Part shown: one piece after another, positions 29,240 to 37,920 of the stretch | Numbering within the stretch: the stretch's first letter is position 1 | Layout of the letters: each line of letters starts with the position of its first letter | Made by a program: the position numbers and the translations under genes | Notes under the pieces: model-generated | What the model was told of the DNA's origin: nothing | Seen by the model: the letters and a program-made list of their open reading frames with translations, nothing else | Database searches by the model: none | Origin: Pandoraea terrigena | GTDB lineage: Bacteria; Pseudomonadota; Gammaproteobacteria; Burkholderiales; Burkholderiaceae | Assembly (NCBI RefSeq): GCF_902459705.1 | Contig: NZ_CABPRU010000016.1 | Coordinates: forward strand, 42,252 to 106,251 | Length of the DNA: 64,000 nucleotides | Reading direction: 5' to 3'

Positions 29240-29539
29240 ATGCCGTTGAATCCCCGCCCGTCAGATCTGACGATCGACCAACTGCGCAGCCTGTGGCTCA
29301 CGCATAAGGATCCTGATGTGCGGCGCGCCATCGAGGAAGTCGCGTTCCGGCGACTTGAAGCCCAACGCAAAGAGAAAGTGCTCAGGGAAGTGGAGTCGCT
29401 ATACGTCGTTATCCACCAGGCATGGCGGGAAGAAGTCGGCGACACCCTGATCGCGCTCGAATGGCTTCGGGCCCTGCTTTCCGATCAGCGACAACGGCGG
29501 GGGGAATTACCGGGGATACCGGACGCCCCGAACCGGTAG
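29240..29539 (+). CDS. Small helical phage protein, SOS-box gene 2
   Basis: A 99-aa protein of unknown function, predicted almost entirely alpha-helical (residues about 12-80, with many Arg/Glu and regularly spaced leucines), starting with SDLTIDQLRSLWLTHKD. It follows the 28968 gene closely and shares the LexA-box promoter region. It is convergent with the late accessory genes. No catalytic motif is visible. Confidence 0.65.
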   Translation: MPLNPRPSDLTIDQLRSLWLTHKDPDVRRAIEEVAFRRLEAQRKEKVLREVESLYVVIHQAWREEVGDTLIALEWLRALLSDQRQRRGELPGIPDAPNR

Positions 29540-29564
29540 CGCCCCGCGCTGGCGCGGCGCATGA

Positions 29565-29618
29565 AAAAGATAATCAAAGCGATCTTTTTTTATTTTTTGC
29601 TCGCACTGATTATCTTTT
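29565..29618. terminator. Long AT-rich inverted repeat, possible bidirectional terminator
   Basis: Twelve-bp perfect arms (29565-29576 and 29607-29618; AAAAGATAATCA and its complement) around a 30-base loop with T-runs. It lies between the convergent SOS-box genes and the end of the leftward late genes, so it may end both. A GC-rich CCGCGC-TG-GCGCGG repeat lies just upstream, near 29543-29556. Confidence 0.5.
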
Positions 29619-29624
29619 CTTGGT

Positions 29625-30011
29625 TCACTGCGGGCGTGTTGCGGCAGTCGTCGACCAATGCGATGCACCACCCAACCGGACGCCCCAATACATCAGCCAC
29701 CGGCGCCACGCAGGCACGCGCGTTGCCGCTGACGCCTCGCGAAGCACCTTGTCTGCTACTGCGCGCGGCACCGGCTGCGTCGTGTACAGCCAGTCGTGCA
29801 CGACGGCTGCCTCGTTCGAGGTGCCGCCCGTCAGCCAGAAGACCACGGGCAGTCTGGGCACCGACGCCAGGTCTGTGACGAACCCGCGCGGCACGATGAA
29901 AACGTCGGCAGCAACGTCGGATTGATACACCAGCGCCGCGGCGAGTCGCCACCGGCCATCATCGCAGCCGGTAGCGTTCTCGATGACCAGACGCGTCAGG
30001 AACCGGCTCAT
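29625..30011 (-). CDS. DUF1353-family phage protein
   Basis: A 128-aa protein of the DUF1353 family common in tailed phages, recognised by VPRGFVTDLASVPR and the EAAVVHDWLY motif. The histidine and aspartate there suggest a metal site, but the role is unknown. The ATG at 30011 overlaps the stop of the preceding lipoprotein gene (ATGA). It is the last gene of the leftward late unit. Confidence 0.82.
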   Translation of the reverse strand: MSRFLTRLVIENATGCDDGRWRLAAALVYQSDVAADVFIVPRGFVTDLASVPRLPVVFWLTGGTSNEAAVVHDWLYTTQPVPRAVADKVLREASAATRVPAWRRWLMYWGVRLGGASHWSTTAATRPQ

Positions 30012-30436
30012 TTTGCCGCCGGCACCGTTGCGACATCCTGCGGCCACGCCGCGATCGCTGCGGTCAACAGAATCTGCGCCGTCGTCACGCCGAGGATGAC
30101 TCGATCCTGATCCTGCGCTGAAAGCGGCGACGCCTTCACCACCGTGACGATCGCCGGCAGGCCCGCGCTTGCGAGCGTCTGAAGGTTGACGGCATCGACA
30201 GTCGAGCCAGCAGCGCAAACAGAGTTCACGATCGGCTGCGCGTCGGCGAGCGCCTTCAGCGCGGCTTCGCTCATACCGTTGATCTGCTGCAGCGACGTGA
30301 CGGCGACTTCGACCGGCGGACATACGCGCGCGGCGACTTCAGCGGGCGATTGCACGGCCTGACCAGTGGTCGAGCAAGCCGCGAGGACGAACGAAAGCAC
30401 GGCCGCGCACGCGGCCAGAATGGCAAAACGCTTCAT
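30008..30436 (-). CDS. Phage-encoded lipoprotein
   Basis: A 142-aa protein with a signal peptide and lipobox (LSFVLAAC, Cys about 21), followed by a helical alanine-rich body and a second hydrophobic stretch near the C-terminus (VTTAQILLTAAIAAW). It lies downstream of the lysis genes among other small membrane proteins. It may act at the envelope in lysis or superinfection control; it does not look like a classical Rz1 spanin. Confidence 0.7.
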   Translation of the reverse strand: MKRFAILAACAAVLSFVLAACSTTGQAVQSPAEVAARVCPPVEVAVTSLQQINGMSEAALKALADAQPIVNSVCAAGSTVDAVNLQTLASAGLPAIVTVVKASPLSAQDQDRVILGVTTAQILLTAAIAAWPQDVATVPAAK

Positions 30437-30446
30437 GGTGGATTCC

Positions 30447-30761
30447 TTACGGGGTGGTGAGCTTGATTGCGGCGACCGCCGCGCTGGTGACCGCGGTTGA
30501 GATGCTGGAAGCGATACCGCCGCCGGCGGCGATTGGCGCGCTGGCGGAAACGCCGGTCTCGCCGAAGTCGAGTGCGAAACCCGTCGGCGTGTTGCTGACG
30601 CGCACGGTGACGGCGCCTACGTCCTTGCTGCTCGAGACAGAGGCCGCGCAGCAGATCAGGCGACCGGTCGAGTCATAGAACGGCCGCACCTCGTACCGGG
30701 CAGTGCCGGCGCAGGCCGCCAGCGCCAGGCCAGCGGCGCACGCGAGCGCGGCGCGGATCAT
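30447..30761 (-). CDS. Small phage lipoprotein
   Basis: A 104-aa protein with a signal peptide and lipobox (GLALAACAG, Cys about 17), then a short beta-rich domain containing a CC pair near 37-38 and a Ser/Ala-rich hydrophobic tail. Function unknown. It overlaps the preceding gene by four bases and is followed by another lipoprotein gene after about 10 bases. Confidence 0.68.
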   Translation of the reverse strand: MIRAALACAAGLALAACAGTARYEVRPFYDSTGRLICCAASVSSSKDVGAVTVRVSNTPTGFALDFGETGVSASAPIAAGGGIASSISTAVTSAAVAAIKLTTP

Positions 30762-30973
30762 TGCGGGGCGACTACGGCAGCGCCCGCAAAGCGCTTGCTC
30801 AGGGCATTGATCGCGAGGTGAGCGCCGGCGGCCAGCGCGCCCGTGACGAGGGCCGACACGCTGTCGGGCACCGGCGCATGAAAGATCGCGGCCAGTGCCC
30901 AGCTCACGGCCGGCTCAAGGGTTGCGGCACTGATGGTGATGCCGCCGGTAACTACGCTCGAGGTCTGGTTCAT
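30758..30973 (-). CDS. Small phage membrane protein (holin-like possibility)
   Basis: A 71-aa protein with a hydrophobic segment around residues 22-34 and a stronger one around 40-60 (ALVTGALAAGAHLAINAL). It is coupled to both neighbours by ATGA overlaps. The size and membrane pattern would fit a holin or antiholin, and its place near the lysin agrees, but there is no diagnostic motif. Confidence 0.6.
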   Translation of the reverse strand: MNQTSSVVTGGITISAATLEPAVSWALAAIFHAPVPDSVSALVTGALAAGAHLAINALSKRFAGAAVVAPQ

Positions 30974-31485
30974 TTCGTCGTGTCCTTCTCGTGGTGGTGG
31001 ATGATCTCGGTCGGCGTAAAGCGGTAGCCCTCGATCGCATACTTCTGTGCGATCAGCAGCGGGAGCGGCAGCATGTGGATGCCCTCCCCCTTGCCGATGT
31101 GGTGCTCCTTGCAGAGCAACATTCCGTTGACGGTCATGTCGTCCACGAACCGGTACGGGTCGAACGGTTGAGCGCCAAGGAACGCATCCCAGTCGAACGC
31201 CTTCGCCTTCTCACCCCAGATGCCAACGCGGCAGTCTTCTGCGAGGCGTGACCAGTCGATCATGTTCGCGGTGCTGCGCTCGATCGGATGGTGATGCGCC
31301 TCGAGCGGGTGGCCGCTGTCCTGCTCGGTGCCGCCGCAGACGAAGCACCGGCCGCCCTCTCGCTCGATCAGCGTCTTACGCGTGCGAGTGAATAACGCAG
31401 TGGTCGTGCGCGGATCGTGACCAGGCAGCAGCACGTCGACGGTCAGGGTTTCTTTCTCTTCGTGGGTTTGGGTTACATCTGACAT
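30970..31485 (-). CDS. HNH-like zinc-binding phage protein
   Basis: A 171-aa protein with a zinc-finger/HNH pattern: CFVCGGTE (about 47-52), LEAHHHPIER (about 62-71) and MLLCKEHHIGKG (about 131). The Cys pair, the His cluster and the later C-x-x-HH resemble HNH endonucleases, although the core is spread wider than usual. The start at 31485 precedes a polar N-terminus. It is co-transcribed with the small membrane protein genes. Confidence 0.6.
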   Translation of the reverse strand: MSDVTQTHEEKETLTVDVLLPGHDPRTTTALFTRTRKTLIEREGGRCFVCGGTEQDSGHPLEAHHHPIERSTANMIDWSRLAEDCRVGIWGEKAKAFDWDAFLGAQPFDPYRFVDDMTVNGMLLCKEHHIGKGEGIHMLPLPLLIAQKYAIEGYRFTPTEIIHHHEKDTTK

Positions 31486-31490
31486 GAGCG

Positions 31491-31835
31491 TCACTCCCCC
31501 CATCCAGCAGGAAACGGTGGGAGCGCGACAGTTTGTCCAGCCAGCGCGTGGGTGCAATCGCTCAGAAACTGGATGTGGCCATCCGTGACGAACGAATGGC
31601 ACGCCTTCCCGACATCCTTCGTCTGATCTTCGAACTCACTCGGGTTGTCGCTCGGCTCGTTCCACGTGACCAGAACGCTGGGCGTGAACGTGGGGCGCTC
31701 GACGTTTCCGTTCCAGTTCCACCGCGGACCCTTCCCGGCACCGTGCTGGATTCGGTGCGGATGGCCACAGCCTGGGCACCAAAACGACAGTCCGTTACCT
31801 TCGGACCCTCGTAGGATGTTGCTCAATCGACTCAT
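31491..31835 (-). CDS. DUF6527-like phage protein
   Basis: A 114-aa protein with an N-terminal zinc-type motif (SFWCPGCGHPHRI), a WNWNGNVERPTFTPSVLV core and a CHSFVTDGHIQFLSDCTH segment. The pattern occurs in many phages and is often misnamed ammonia monooxygenase; the function is unknown. The Cys/His content suggests a bound metal. It lies between the lysin and the HNH-like gene. Confidence 0.72.
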   Translation of the reverse strand: MSRLSNILRGSEGNGLSFWCPGCGHPHRIQHGAGKGPRWNWNGNVERPTFTPSVLVTWNEPSDNPSEFEDQTKDVGKACHSFVTDGHIQFLSDCTHALAGQTVALPPFPAGWGE

Positions 31836-31852
31836 TCAATGCTCCAGAAACG

Positions 31853-31872
31853 AAAAAACCGCCCGAAGGCGG
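31853..31872 (-). terminator. Small CCGCC-type terminator after the endolysin gene
   Basis: Stem CCGCC/GGCGG (31859-31863/31868-31872) with loop CGAA; on the minus strand it is followed by six T residues. It belongs to a set of similar hairpins between late modules. Confidence 0.75.
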
Positions 31873-31899
31873 CTGGAATAATTCGCGCGAGGCCTGTCG

Positions 31900-32415
31900 T
31901 TAAGCCGCATCGAGCGCACTGAGATTGCGCCCCCTGATGACGGCGTTGAGCTTCTCCGCATATTGCGGGTCGGTGGCATACCCGGCCGCGGCGATCACCC
32001 GCGCGAAGCTCGGGCCGTCGGCGTATGCGAACGCCGCCTTGTAGCGAGGATTGCCCAACAGGAACGCGGCGTGATCGTCGATGCACGCCTGCCAGCCCGA
32101 GTAGCGGCGCCACTGCGCCGACACCGTGATCCGCTTACCGGCGATGACCTCGATGGTCGGCATAATGACCGTCGGCCCCTTCCATGCGCGATCGGCTTTG
32201 ACACCGAACAGGTTGAAGGCCGTCGTCGCGAGCTGCGACGCGCCCCAGGCCGACTCCAACGCGCCTTGGGCAATCGTGAAGCTGGCGGGAATTTGAGTGC
32301 GCCGCATGCAAGCCTGGGCCGCCGGCGCGATGGCTGAGATGAAATCTTCCGGGCTCATAGCGCCGCCATAAATAATTTGAATGTGTCGCTCATAGTCGAT
32401 CCGGCCATTTGCCAT
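31900..32415 (-). CDS. Endolysin, glucosaminidase family
   Basis: A 171-aa peptidoglycan hydrolase of the FlgJ-like glucosaminidase (GH73) family. Key segments are FTIAQGALESAWGAS with the catalytic glutamate (about 54), NLFGVKAD (about 68-75) and YATDPQYAEKL near the C-terminus. There is no signal peptide, so a holin should release it. It overlaps the membrane-protein gene at 32390-32415, giving a compact lysis cassette. Confidence 0.9.
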   Translation of the reverse strand: MANGRIDYERHIQIIYGGAMSPEDFISAIAPAAQACMRRTQIPASFTIAQGALESAWGASQLATTAFNLFGVKADRAWKGPTVIMPTIEVIAGKRITVSAQWRRYSGWQACIDDHAAFLLGNPRYKAAFAYADGPSFARVIAAAGYATDPQYAEKLNAVIRGRNLSALDAA

Positions 32416-32668
32416 GCATCAATGCCCACACCGCCCCCGCGAGTGCGACGAACGGCGTCAGGAATTTGGCAATCTTCCCGAGTACACCCAGGAAGCGGAT
32501 GCCGCCTTGCATGATTTGAAAGACCTCGATCAGGCCCTTCAGCGCCTCACCGGTCTCTTTGGTCTGCTCTGTGTTTGCGACCATCTCGGCCCGCATCGCC
32601 GCGAGATGCTGGCTCACGAAGGCCCTGAAATCGCTCTCGGACATTTCCATGATCCGTTCCTGATCCAT
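32390..32668 (-). CDS. Holin-like phage membrane protein
   Basis: A 92-aa protein with a charged, coiled-coil-like N-terminus (about 1-50) and a hydrophobic C-terminal half with one or two membrane segments (FLGVLGKIAKFLTPFVALAGAVWALM). It lies directly before the endolysin and overlaps it by 26 bases. This is the usual place of a holin, but the function is inferred from position and topology. Confidence 0.7.
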   Translation of the reverse strand: MDQERIMEMSESDFRAFVSQHLAAMRAEMVANTEQTKETGEALKGLIEVFQIMQGGIRFLGVLGKIAKFLTPFVALAGAVWALMHGKWPDRL

Positions 32669-32681
32669 GGTTCCCCGGAAA

Positions 32682-32706
32682 TGAAAAAGCCGCCAGAAGG
32701 CGGCTT
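32682..32706 (-). terminator. CCGCC-type terminator before the lysis cassette
   Basis: Eight-bp stem AAGCCGCC/GGCGGCTT (32687-32694/32699-32706), loop AGAA, with an A-run on the plus strand that gives T residues on the minus-strand transcript. It lies between the fibre module and the holin gene. Confidence 0.8.
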
Positions 32707-32894
32707 GGATGTTCTGTCACATCTGCTCACAGGCGACTGCGGCAAATGTCGCTCTTTCAGCTATTTAGATGATCGGCGGCATGAGCCGATCAAGCACCGC
32801 TTTCCCGGCCCCCGCCAGCACTGGCGGCATCGAATCAAGGCAATGTTGTCTCAAGAAAGACGAAGACACTGGAAGTCGCCCGCCATAAAGTTGG

Positions 32895-33053
32895 CTATGG
32901 CACAGACTTCCCGGGATCGGCAGGGGTTGCCACGTTCCCAGCATTCAACCAGTCGAGATAGTCCCGATAATCTGCGTTCTCCTCGTACTTCGGGATCGTC
33001 GCGCCATCTGAACGAACGACAACGTCCGCATTCGTCAATTGATATCCAAGCAT
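32895..33053 (-). CDS. Small phage protein following the tail fibre gene
   Basis: A 52-aa protein (MLGYQLTNADVVVRSDGATI at the N-terminus, then YRDYLDWLNAGNVATPAD). The pattern of a short beta-strand, an optional SDGATIP turn and a DYLDWL helix is common in small genes right after phage tail fibres, some of which assist fibre assembly. It starts two bases after the fibre gene stop, supporting co-translation. The 188 bases between it and the terminator hold no convincing gene. Confidence 0.7.
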   Translation of the reverse strand: MLGYQLTNADVVVRSDGATIPKYEENADYRDYLDWLNAGNVATPADPGKSVP

Positions 33054-33055
33054 GT

Positions 33056-34207
33056 TCACAACCTCGCGTTAGCTGACATTACGCACCCCCACTGCGATGG
33101 GGTCGCATTCGATTGTTTATAAGCGCGAAATCCATATACCGAAATGGAGTCAACGGTAGGCGCCGTTCCGATGAAGCCCGAACTCACCGGGAGATCTGAA
33201 ACGTAGGTAATCGTCGGCGCGGCACGTGGTCTGACGCGAAACTGCGTGGCCGTGCCATACACCGAAATTGAGTCTGTCGGCCCCGTGTAACCGCCGGCGA
33301 CAACGTATTGAAAATATCGCTCGCAAGCAACGAGCTCAAGCGCTGGATTCCGACGCTCGAATGATGTCGCGGAAGTTCCAAATTCGAACTGGGCAGATCC
33401 GTATGTAAGCGTCTGCCCCGCCAAAAGAGGACCGGTTACAAACTCGACGGCGATCCCGTTTGCGGCATTGCTGCCAGCGTTGAAAGAGAATGGATAAACA
33501 GTGGCCGTCGAATCGATCGCCAGCGTGCCGGAGGCGATGAGCGCTTTTGCCGAAAAATTGTCAGGCGCGTTAGCCGAGTAAGCATTCCACGTCATCGATG
33601 TGACCGACGAACTGGACGCCTTGATCTGCCCCGATACGACTTCGCCGGCTAGATCCGCAACGGATGTAGATTCAATCCGCTGGCCGAAAAGCGTACCGGT
33701 GTTGCCGGCAGCCCCCGTGAATTTGTAATCTCCGCTAGCCGCTGAAACGCGACTGCCCGTGATATTTGCACCCGTGCACGATGCATACCATTGATCTAGA
33801 CAGTAGCGGATCGGCGCGCCCGCGGTGAAGGTAACCGTCGCGCCAGCGTTCTCCTGATCCAAATACATCGCACCGTTGAGCAGGCGGTTCTTACCCGACG
33901 CGCTGGAGTATGGAGCGTACGCTACGTCCGCCTGCCCCATACTGATTGCATGCTCCGGTTTGGTTGCCGCCGTGACTGATAGGCCATCCCATGCGGTGTT
34001 GCCAGCATTGCGTTGGCGTAGCACGGGCGGAACGACCGACGAATCAAGCCAAAGAGAAAATGGCTGCACTCCCCCGGGAAGCGAGCTTGGATCTGTCGCT
34101 CCCGATGCGCAACTTGCAAGGTTGGCCAACGCGGCATTCAAATCCTGGACTAGGGATAGACCCGACAGTGTTCCAGTTGTCGGAATAATCAAACTATCTT
34201 GTGACAT
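33056..34207 (-). CDS. Tail fibre / receptor-binding protein
   Basis: A 383-aa protein rich in Ser, Thr, Ala and Gly with short beta-repeats, an N-terminal attachment region (about 1-60) and a beta-sandwich-like C-terminus. The NRLLNGAMYLDQENAG segment is typical of phage fibre or tail-spike tip proteins. It lies after the J-like gene and before the lysis genes, the usual site of host-range determinants. Confidence 0.75.
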   Translation of the reverse strand: MSQDSLIIPTTGTLSGLSLVQDLNAALANLASCASGATDPSSLPGGVQPFSLWLDSSVVPPVLRQRNAGNTAWDGLSVTAATKPEHAISMGQADVAYAPYSSASGKNRLLNGAMYLDQENAGATVTFTAGAPIRYCLDQWYASCTGANITGSRVSAASGDYKFTGAAGNTGTLFGQRIESTSVADLAGEVVSGQIKASSSSVTSMTWNAYSANAPDNFSAKALIASGTLAIDSTATVYPFSFNAGSNAANGIAVEFVTGPLLAGQTLTYGSAQFEFGTSATSFERRNPALELVACERYFQYVVAGGYTGPTDSISVYGTATQFRVRPRAAPTITYVSDLPVSSGFIGTAPTVDSISVYGFRAYKQSNATPSQWGCVMSANARL

Positions 34208-34216
34208 GCTTTCCCC

Positions 34217-34242
34217 AAAAAAAAGACCGCCGAGGCGGTCTT
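34217..34242 (-). terminator. Terminator between the J-like and fibre genes
   Basis: Eight-bp stem AAGACCGC/GCGGTCTT (34223-34230/34235-34242), loop CGAG, followed on the minus strand by a run of T residues (plus-strand A-run 34217-34224). A strong intrinsic-terminator shape. Confidence 0.88.
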
Positions 34243-34260
34243 GCGTGCGGATGTGCTCAA

Positions 34261-37200
34261 CTAGTATCCCTGAGCTGACCAGTTTATAAATCGAGTGACC
34301 GGCGTTGATCCATTCAATACTTGCACATGGAATCCAGCCAGCGTGACGCCGCTAAGAACCACCACGTCGCCGGGCTGCGCATTCAGCAGCGTGATCTGCA
34401 CATGTGGCTGCGTCTCAGCATTTGGGCCCGCATTGAACGCGGAGGCGAAGGTTACATCGATCCCGGCAGAGAGGGCCTGTACGTTGGTTCCTGTATCGAT
34501 CCGGTCAGGCATATCAACGGTGAAACTGAACTGATCGACAACAGGCTTGATCGTCACGTCGATCGAAGTAAGCAACATGCGCGCCGTAAAAAACTGCCCG
34601 CTGTAGATGCCAGGCTGGAAATCCTGCCACGCGCCGAACACCCCATCGGCCTGGGCAACTGCGATTTGCGGCTTGGCAGATACTGCAGCGCCAAGGGCCT
34701 CGCCTAGCACGTCCTGATTATCAAAAATGCTTGTCGCCGTGAGGACGTTATCGGTTGACCTGATGCCATGCACTGACGACTTCACAATCAGTTGACATGG
34801 CGCAACACGACCGACATTAACCTGGTGTGCTGCCGAGAGCGTATAGCTGCCAGAGGCGGCAATGCCGCCATATTCAAGAATATTGACCTCCTGCAACACG
34901 TCGGCATCTGCGAGAACGTTTCCAACGCCAGCCAGCAATAGACTCCCCGAATTTACCGCCGCACCACCACTCAGTACTCCGCTCCATACTGGGGATTCCT
35001 CATGTGTCACCAGCACATTGCGTACGAGCGACGCGCCGGCCACGACAATGGAGGCGGGGGGCGAATAAACGACCGTGCCGCTCGGGGCCTGATAGCGCGA
35101 GGCGATCCAGTAAGTGCCATCACCAGACGCCACAATGTCAGGAACTACGGTGTCAGCGACAACACCTGCGCTCTGCCATGTGCTGCCGAGCCGTACCTCA
35201 TAGCTCAGCGCACGCACATCGACCACAGGGCTCCAAATGATATGCGTGAGCTGGTCTCGGTAGACGGTAGAAGCGTTCGCTGGAGTCGGAAGAGGGCTAA
35301 GGATGCCCTGCACGACATAGCGCCCGCTCATCGAAGATGTGCTCGTCAGTTTGACCAGCGTGGTCGGCTGAACCGTGACGGAGATCGCGTCGTTGGTATA
35401 GGCGTCGATGTCCAGACTATTGCCGTTGGCGCTGTATGTCGTCGACGCGCCGCCATTGATGGAAACCGACACATCGGCATCTGTGGGAGCGCCAGTTGCC
35501 CACGATACGGTAACTCGGCTGCGACCAGTTGCCCCATCAAGTAGCATTTCTTTGAATGCAATGGACAGAACGTCGCCGCTGAGATGGCTATATTGGCGCG
35601 GCGGCATGTAGTCATACACACCAGACGCCGCGGCGTAATACAGCGGTTCCTCGTCAGTCGCGATGATCTGCACTTCGTCGCCGCCCGCCTGCGGAATAAC
35701 AGCCGTGATCTTGACGAGCTTGCCAGGCGTGGCGAGCGGGTCATAGAAAAACGCCCAGTCATATGGGAGCATGTCCGGATTTTCGTCCGGCACTGGCAAT
35801 CCGGAAGGGATCGCAGCCGTGAGGGTGAGTGAATCCACCGAGCCTGCGCCCCCCTGGACTCCGAAAACCTGATACGTGCCGTCAGGAAACCGAATGCCAA
35901 CATACCCCGGCGTGGCCGACAACGGCACCGACCGATCAAGACGCAGCGTGTTGCGGTCACCACCGGTCATTCGACCCGCGTAGCTCCACGTCGTCATATC
36001 GTGCGACAAAACCACCACATCGCCACGCTGCGCAACGAAACCTTCCAGATCCGAAACCCAAGTCATCTTGCGGCGGTGGTAGTACTGCGCCGCTGCCATC
36101 AGGTTGGCTTTTCGTCCTGCCAGCGCTGCGCTCGTGCAGCCGGTGAAATCCAGTGTCACCGGATTGTTCGGAGCGGTCACGTTCGGGGCTTTCGCCCGCA
36201 CCTGATCAGTCGCCCAGTCCTTCGCCGGGTTGGTGAAGTTGACGATGATCTCGTCTGCCAGATTCTGCGTGTTGTACTCGACCTGGAATGAATCCCGCTT
36301 GATGTTGAACGGGCCAAACTGCATGATCGGCGGCTGATTCGGCGCATCCCATACGACGCCCAGCTTTCCGGTCAACCATGTCGCGGATCCATCTCCGTTG
36401 AGCGCAATTTGATCCATCATGGTTCCGATGCTGGTCGCTGCACCCTGTACGAAGTTGCACGTCAAGCCGTTGGCATCGCAGTAGGCGCCGAACGCTTTCA
36501 GCCCTTCAATGTCGATACGGCTATCTGGCAGCCCGGCCCCATACACCCTGCGCCCGTTGATGAACTTTCCGCGGGCCCACCAAAGGCACCACCACGCCGG
36601 GTTGCTCGTCGCCTGCGTCACCCAGGCCGCGCCATTCCATACAGGGCAAACTGCCTGTGCCTTGGCGGAAAACGTGCTGATGGTTCCATTGAGCTGCGAC
36701 GAGGCGCGGATTCGTACGCCAACGCGAGTCTGCCCGGTGTAGTCAGTCGAATCGACCTGATAGCTGCGCATCTGCGACCACGACACCGCGTTAGACTCCC
36801 GCGTGCTTGCAATATCGCCCGTCAGCTTTATCACCCGCACGTCGTACTGCCCCTGCGCCACATCCATCCTGTATGTGTTTCGCAATGGCGTCTGCGAGGA
36901 GCCCGAGACAGATACTGTGCCGCCGGCAAAATCTGTCCAGGCCGCTGTCCCCGTCGGACAGTATTGCATCTGAAACGTTACCGCGCGCGGGTCAATGCCG
37001 CCTTGGTCATTGACGTAAAACAGCGTTGTCACGATGTCGATCGCGATAGATACCGTATCGACAGAGGTTGTTCGCTGAACCCATCCGGCCGAAGAACTCA
37101 AATCCTGCACGCTCAGGCTGTCTACGTTACCGGCGATCATCGGCAGTTTGCCATCTGCCCCACTGACCTGGACTGTCACGTCCGCATAGCTCGCGATAGG

Positions 37201-37920
37201 CGTGTCGCCTATCATGAAGTCGGTCAGGGTGATGTCCGACAACCCGAAATTGAATGCCTGATAAAGGTACTGGTCCTGCCCGGAAAATTCGGTATAGGGC
37301 GTACTGGCCTGATCCGGGATGACCTTGTTGTAGCCGATGCACAGCAACATCGGCTCATATAAGCGAGCACTGTTCTGTCCACCATTCAACGCGTAAGTCG
37401 GCGTCTGGCTGTTGGTCTGGTAGCCGGTTGATGCGCTGAGCGATGCCTTGGGGGGAGGAAGTAGCGCATTGACGAGCATCGACCCGCCGATCATTATCGC
37501 CGCCGCGGCTATGCCGTTGGCAATCAAAATGCCGGTGGCGCCGATAGTCGATGCGAGCCCGATACCGCCAAAGGTCGACACGGCCATCATTCCGAGTTCC
37601 GGCGCGGCTATGGCCACTGCGACCATAGCCACGGTTCGCAACACCTTTCCAACACCACCGCCGCCGCCCTCAAGCGCGGTCCGAATGACGATCTTGTCCC
37701 CCGGGTAGGGAATCAATTGCTCCCAGTTAGCGGAAGGCACCGGGATACCGTTACACCACAACGACACGGCACCGAGCGGAAGCATCACCCCATGGCGCTG
37801 CAGGTAGTCACCGAGCGTCTCGTCGGCCAAGAAACCAGCGTAGTAGGTAGCGCGACCGTCGGAAGTCAGTGGGTGCGGCATGTGAACAAATGCCGGCGCC
37901 TGCTGATCGATCACTTCCAT
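34261..37920 (-). CDS. Tail tip attachment protein, lambda J-like
   Basis: A 1219-aa tail-tip protein, the central host-specificity component of lambdoid siphoviruses. The N-terminal part has a ubiquitin-like/beta region (about 1-85), then a hydrophobic Gly/Ala-rich stretch (about 90-155), then the J core (about 180-650) with many beta-strands and fibronectin-like repeats towards the C-terminus. It overlaps the NlpC/P60 gene by 10 bases. The C-terminal third probably sets receptor choice. Confidence 0.88.
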   Translation of the reverse strand: MEVIDQQAPAFVHMPHPLTSDGRATYYAGFLADETLGDYLQRHGVMLPLGAVSLWCNGIPVPSANWEQLIPYPGDKIVIRTALEGGGGGVGKVLRTVAMVAVAIAAPELGMMAVSTFGGIGLASTIGATGILIANGIAAAAIMIGGSMLVNALLPPPKASLSASTGYQTNSQTPTYALNGGQNSARLYEPMLLCIGYNKVIPDQASTPYTEFSGQDQYLYQAFNFGLSDITLTDFMIGDTPIASYADVTVQVSGADGKLPMIAGNVDSLSVQDLSSSAGWVQRTTSVDTVSIAIDIVTTLFYVNDQGGIDPRAVTFQMQYCPTGTAAWTDFAGGTVSVSGSSQTPLRNTYRMDVAQGQYDVRVIKLTGDIASTRESNAVSWSQMRSYQVDSTDYTGQTRVGVRIRASSQLNGTISTFSAKAQAVCPVWNGAAWVTQATSNPAWWCLWWARGKFINGRRVYGAGLPDSRIDIEGLKAFGAYCDANGLTCNFVQGAATSIGTMMDQIALNGDGSATWLTGKLGVVWDAPNQPPIMQFGPFNIKRDSFQVEYNTQNLADEIIVNFTNPAKDWATDQVRAKAPNVTAPNNPVTLDFTGCTSAALAGRKANLMAAAQYYHRRKMTWVSDLEGFVAQRGDVVVLSHDMTTWSYAGRMTGGDRNTLRLDRSVPLSATPGYVGIRFPDGTYQVFGVQGGAGSVDSLTLTAAIPSGLPVPDENPDMLPYDWAFFYDPLATPGKLVKITAVIPQAGGDEVQIIATDEEPLYYAAASGVYDYMPPRQYSHLSGDVLSIAFKEMLLDGATGRSRVTVSWATGAPTDADVSVSINGGASTTYSANGNSLDIDAYTNDAISVTVQPTTLVKLTSTSSMSGRYVVQGILSPLPTPANASTVYRDQLTHIIWSPVVDVRALSYEVRLGSTWQSAGVVADTVVPDIVASGDGTYWIASRYQAPSGTVVYSPPASIVVAGASLVRNVLVTHEESPVWSGVLSGGAAVNSGSLLLAGVGNVLADADVLQEVNILEYGGIAASGSYTLSAAHQVNVGRVAPCQLIVKSSVHGIRSTDNVLTATSIFDNQDVLGEALGAAVSAKPQIAVAQADGVFGAWQDFQPGIYSGQFFTARMLLTSIDVTIKPVVDQFSFTVDMPDRIDTGTNVQALSAGIDVTFASAFNAGPNAETQPHVQITLLNAQPGDVVVLSGVTLAGFHVQVLNGSTPVTRFINWSAQGY

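Noticed and set aside
32414..33076. A 220-codon plus-strand frame across the holin-like and small fibre-associated genes.
   Set aside because: It is antisense to better-supported phage genes and crosses a terminator; composition is that of a shadow.
35002..37362. Long plus-strand frames opposite the J-like gene.
   Set aside because: No protein-like pattern, and fully antisense to a continuous 1219-aa tail protein.
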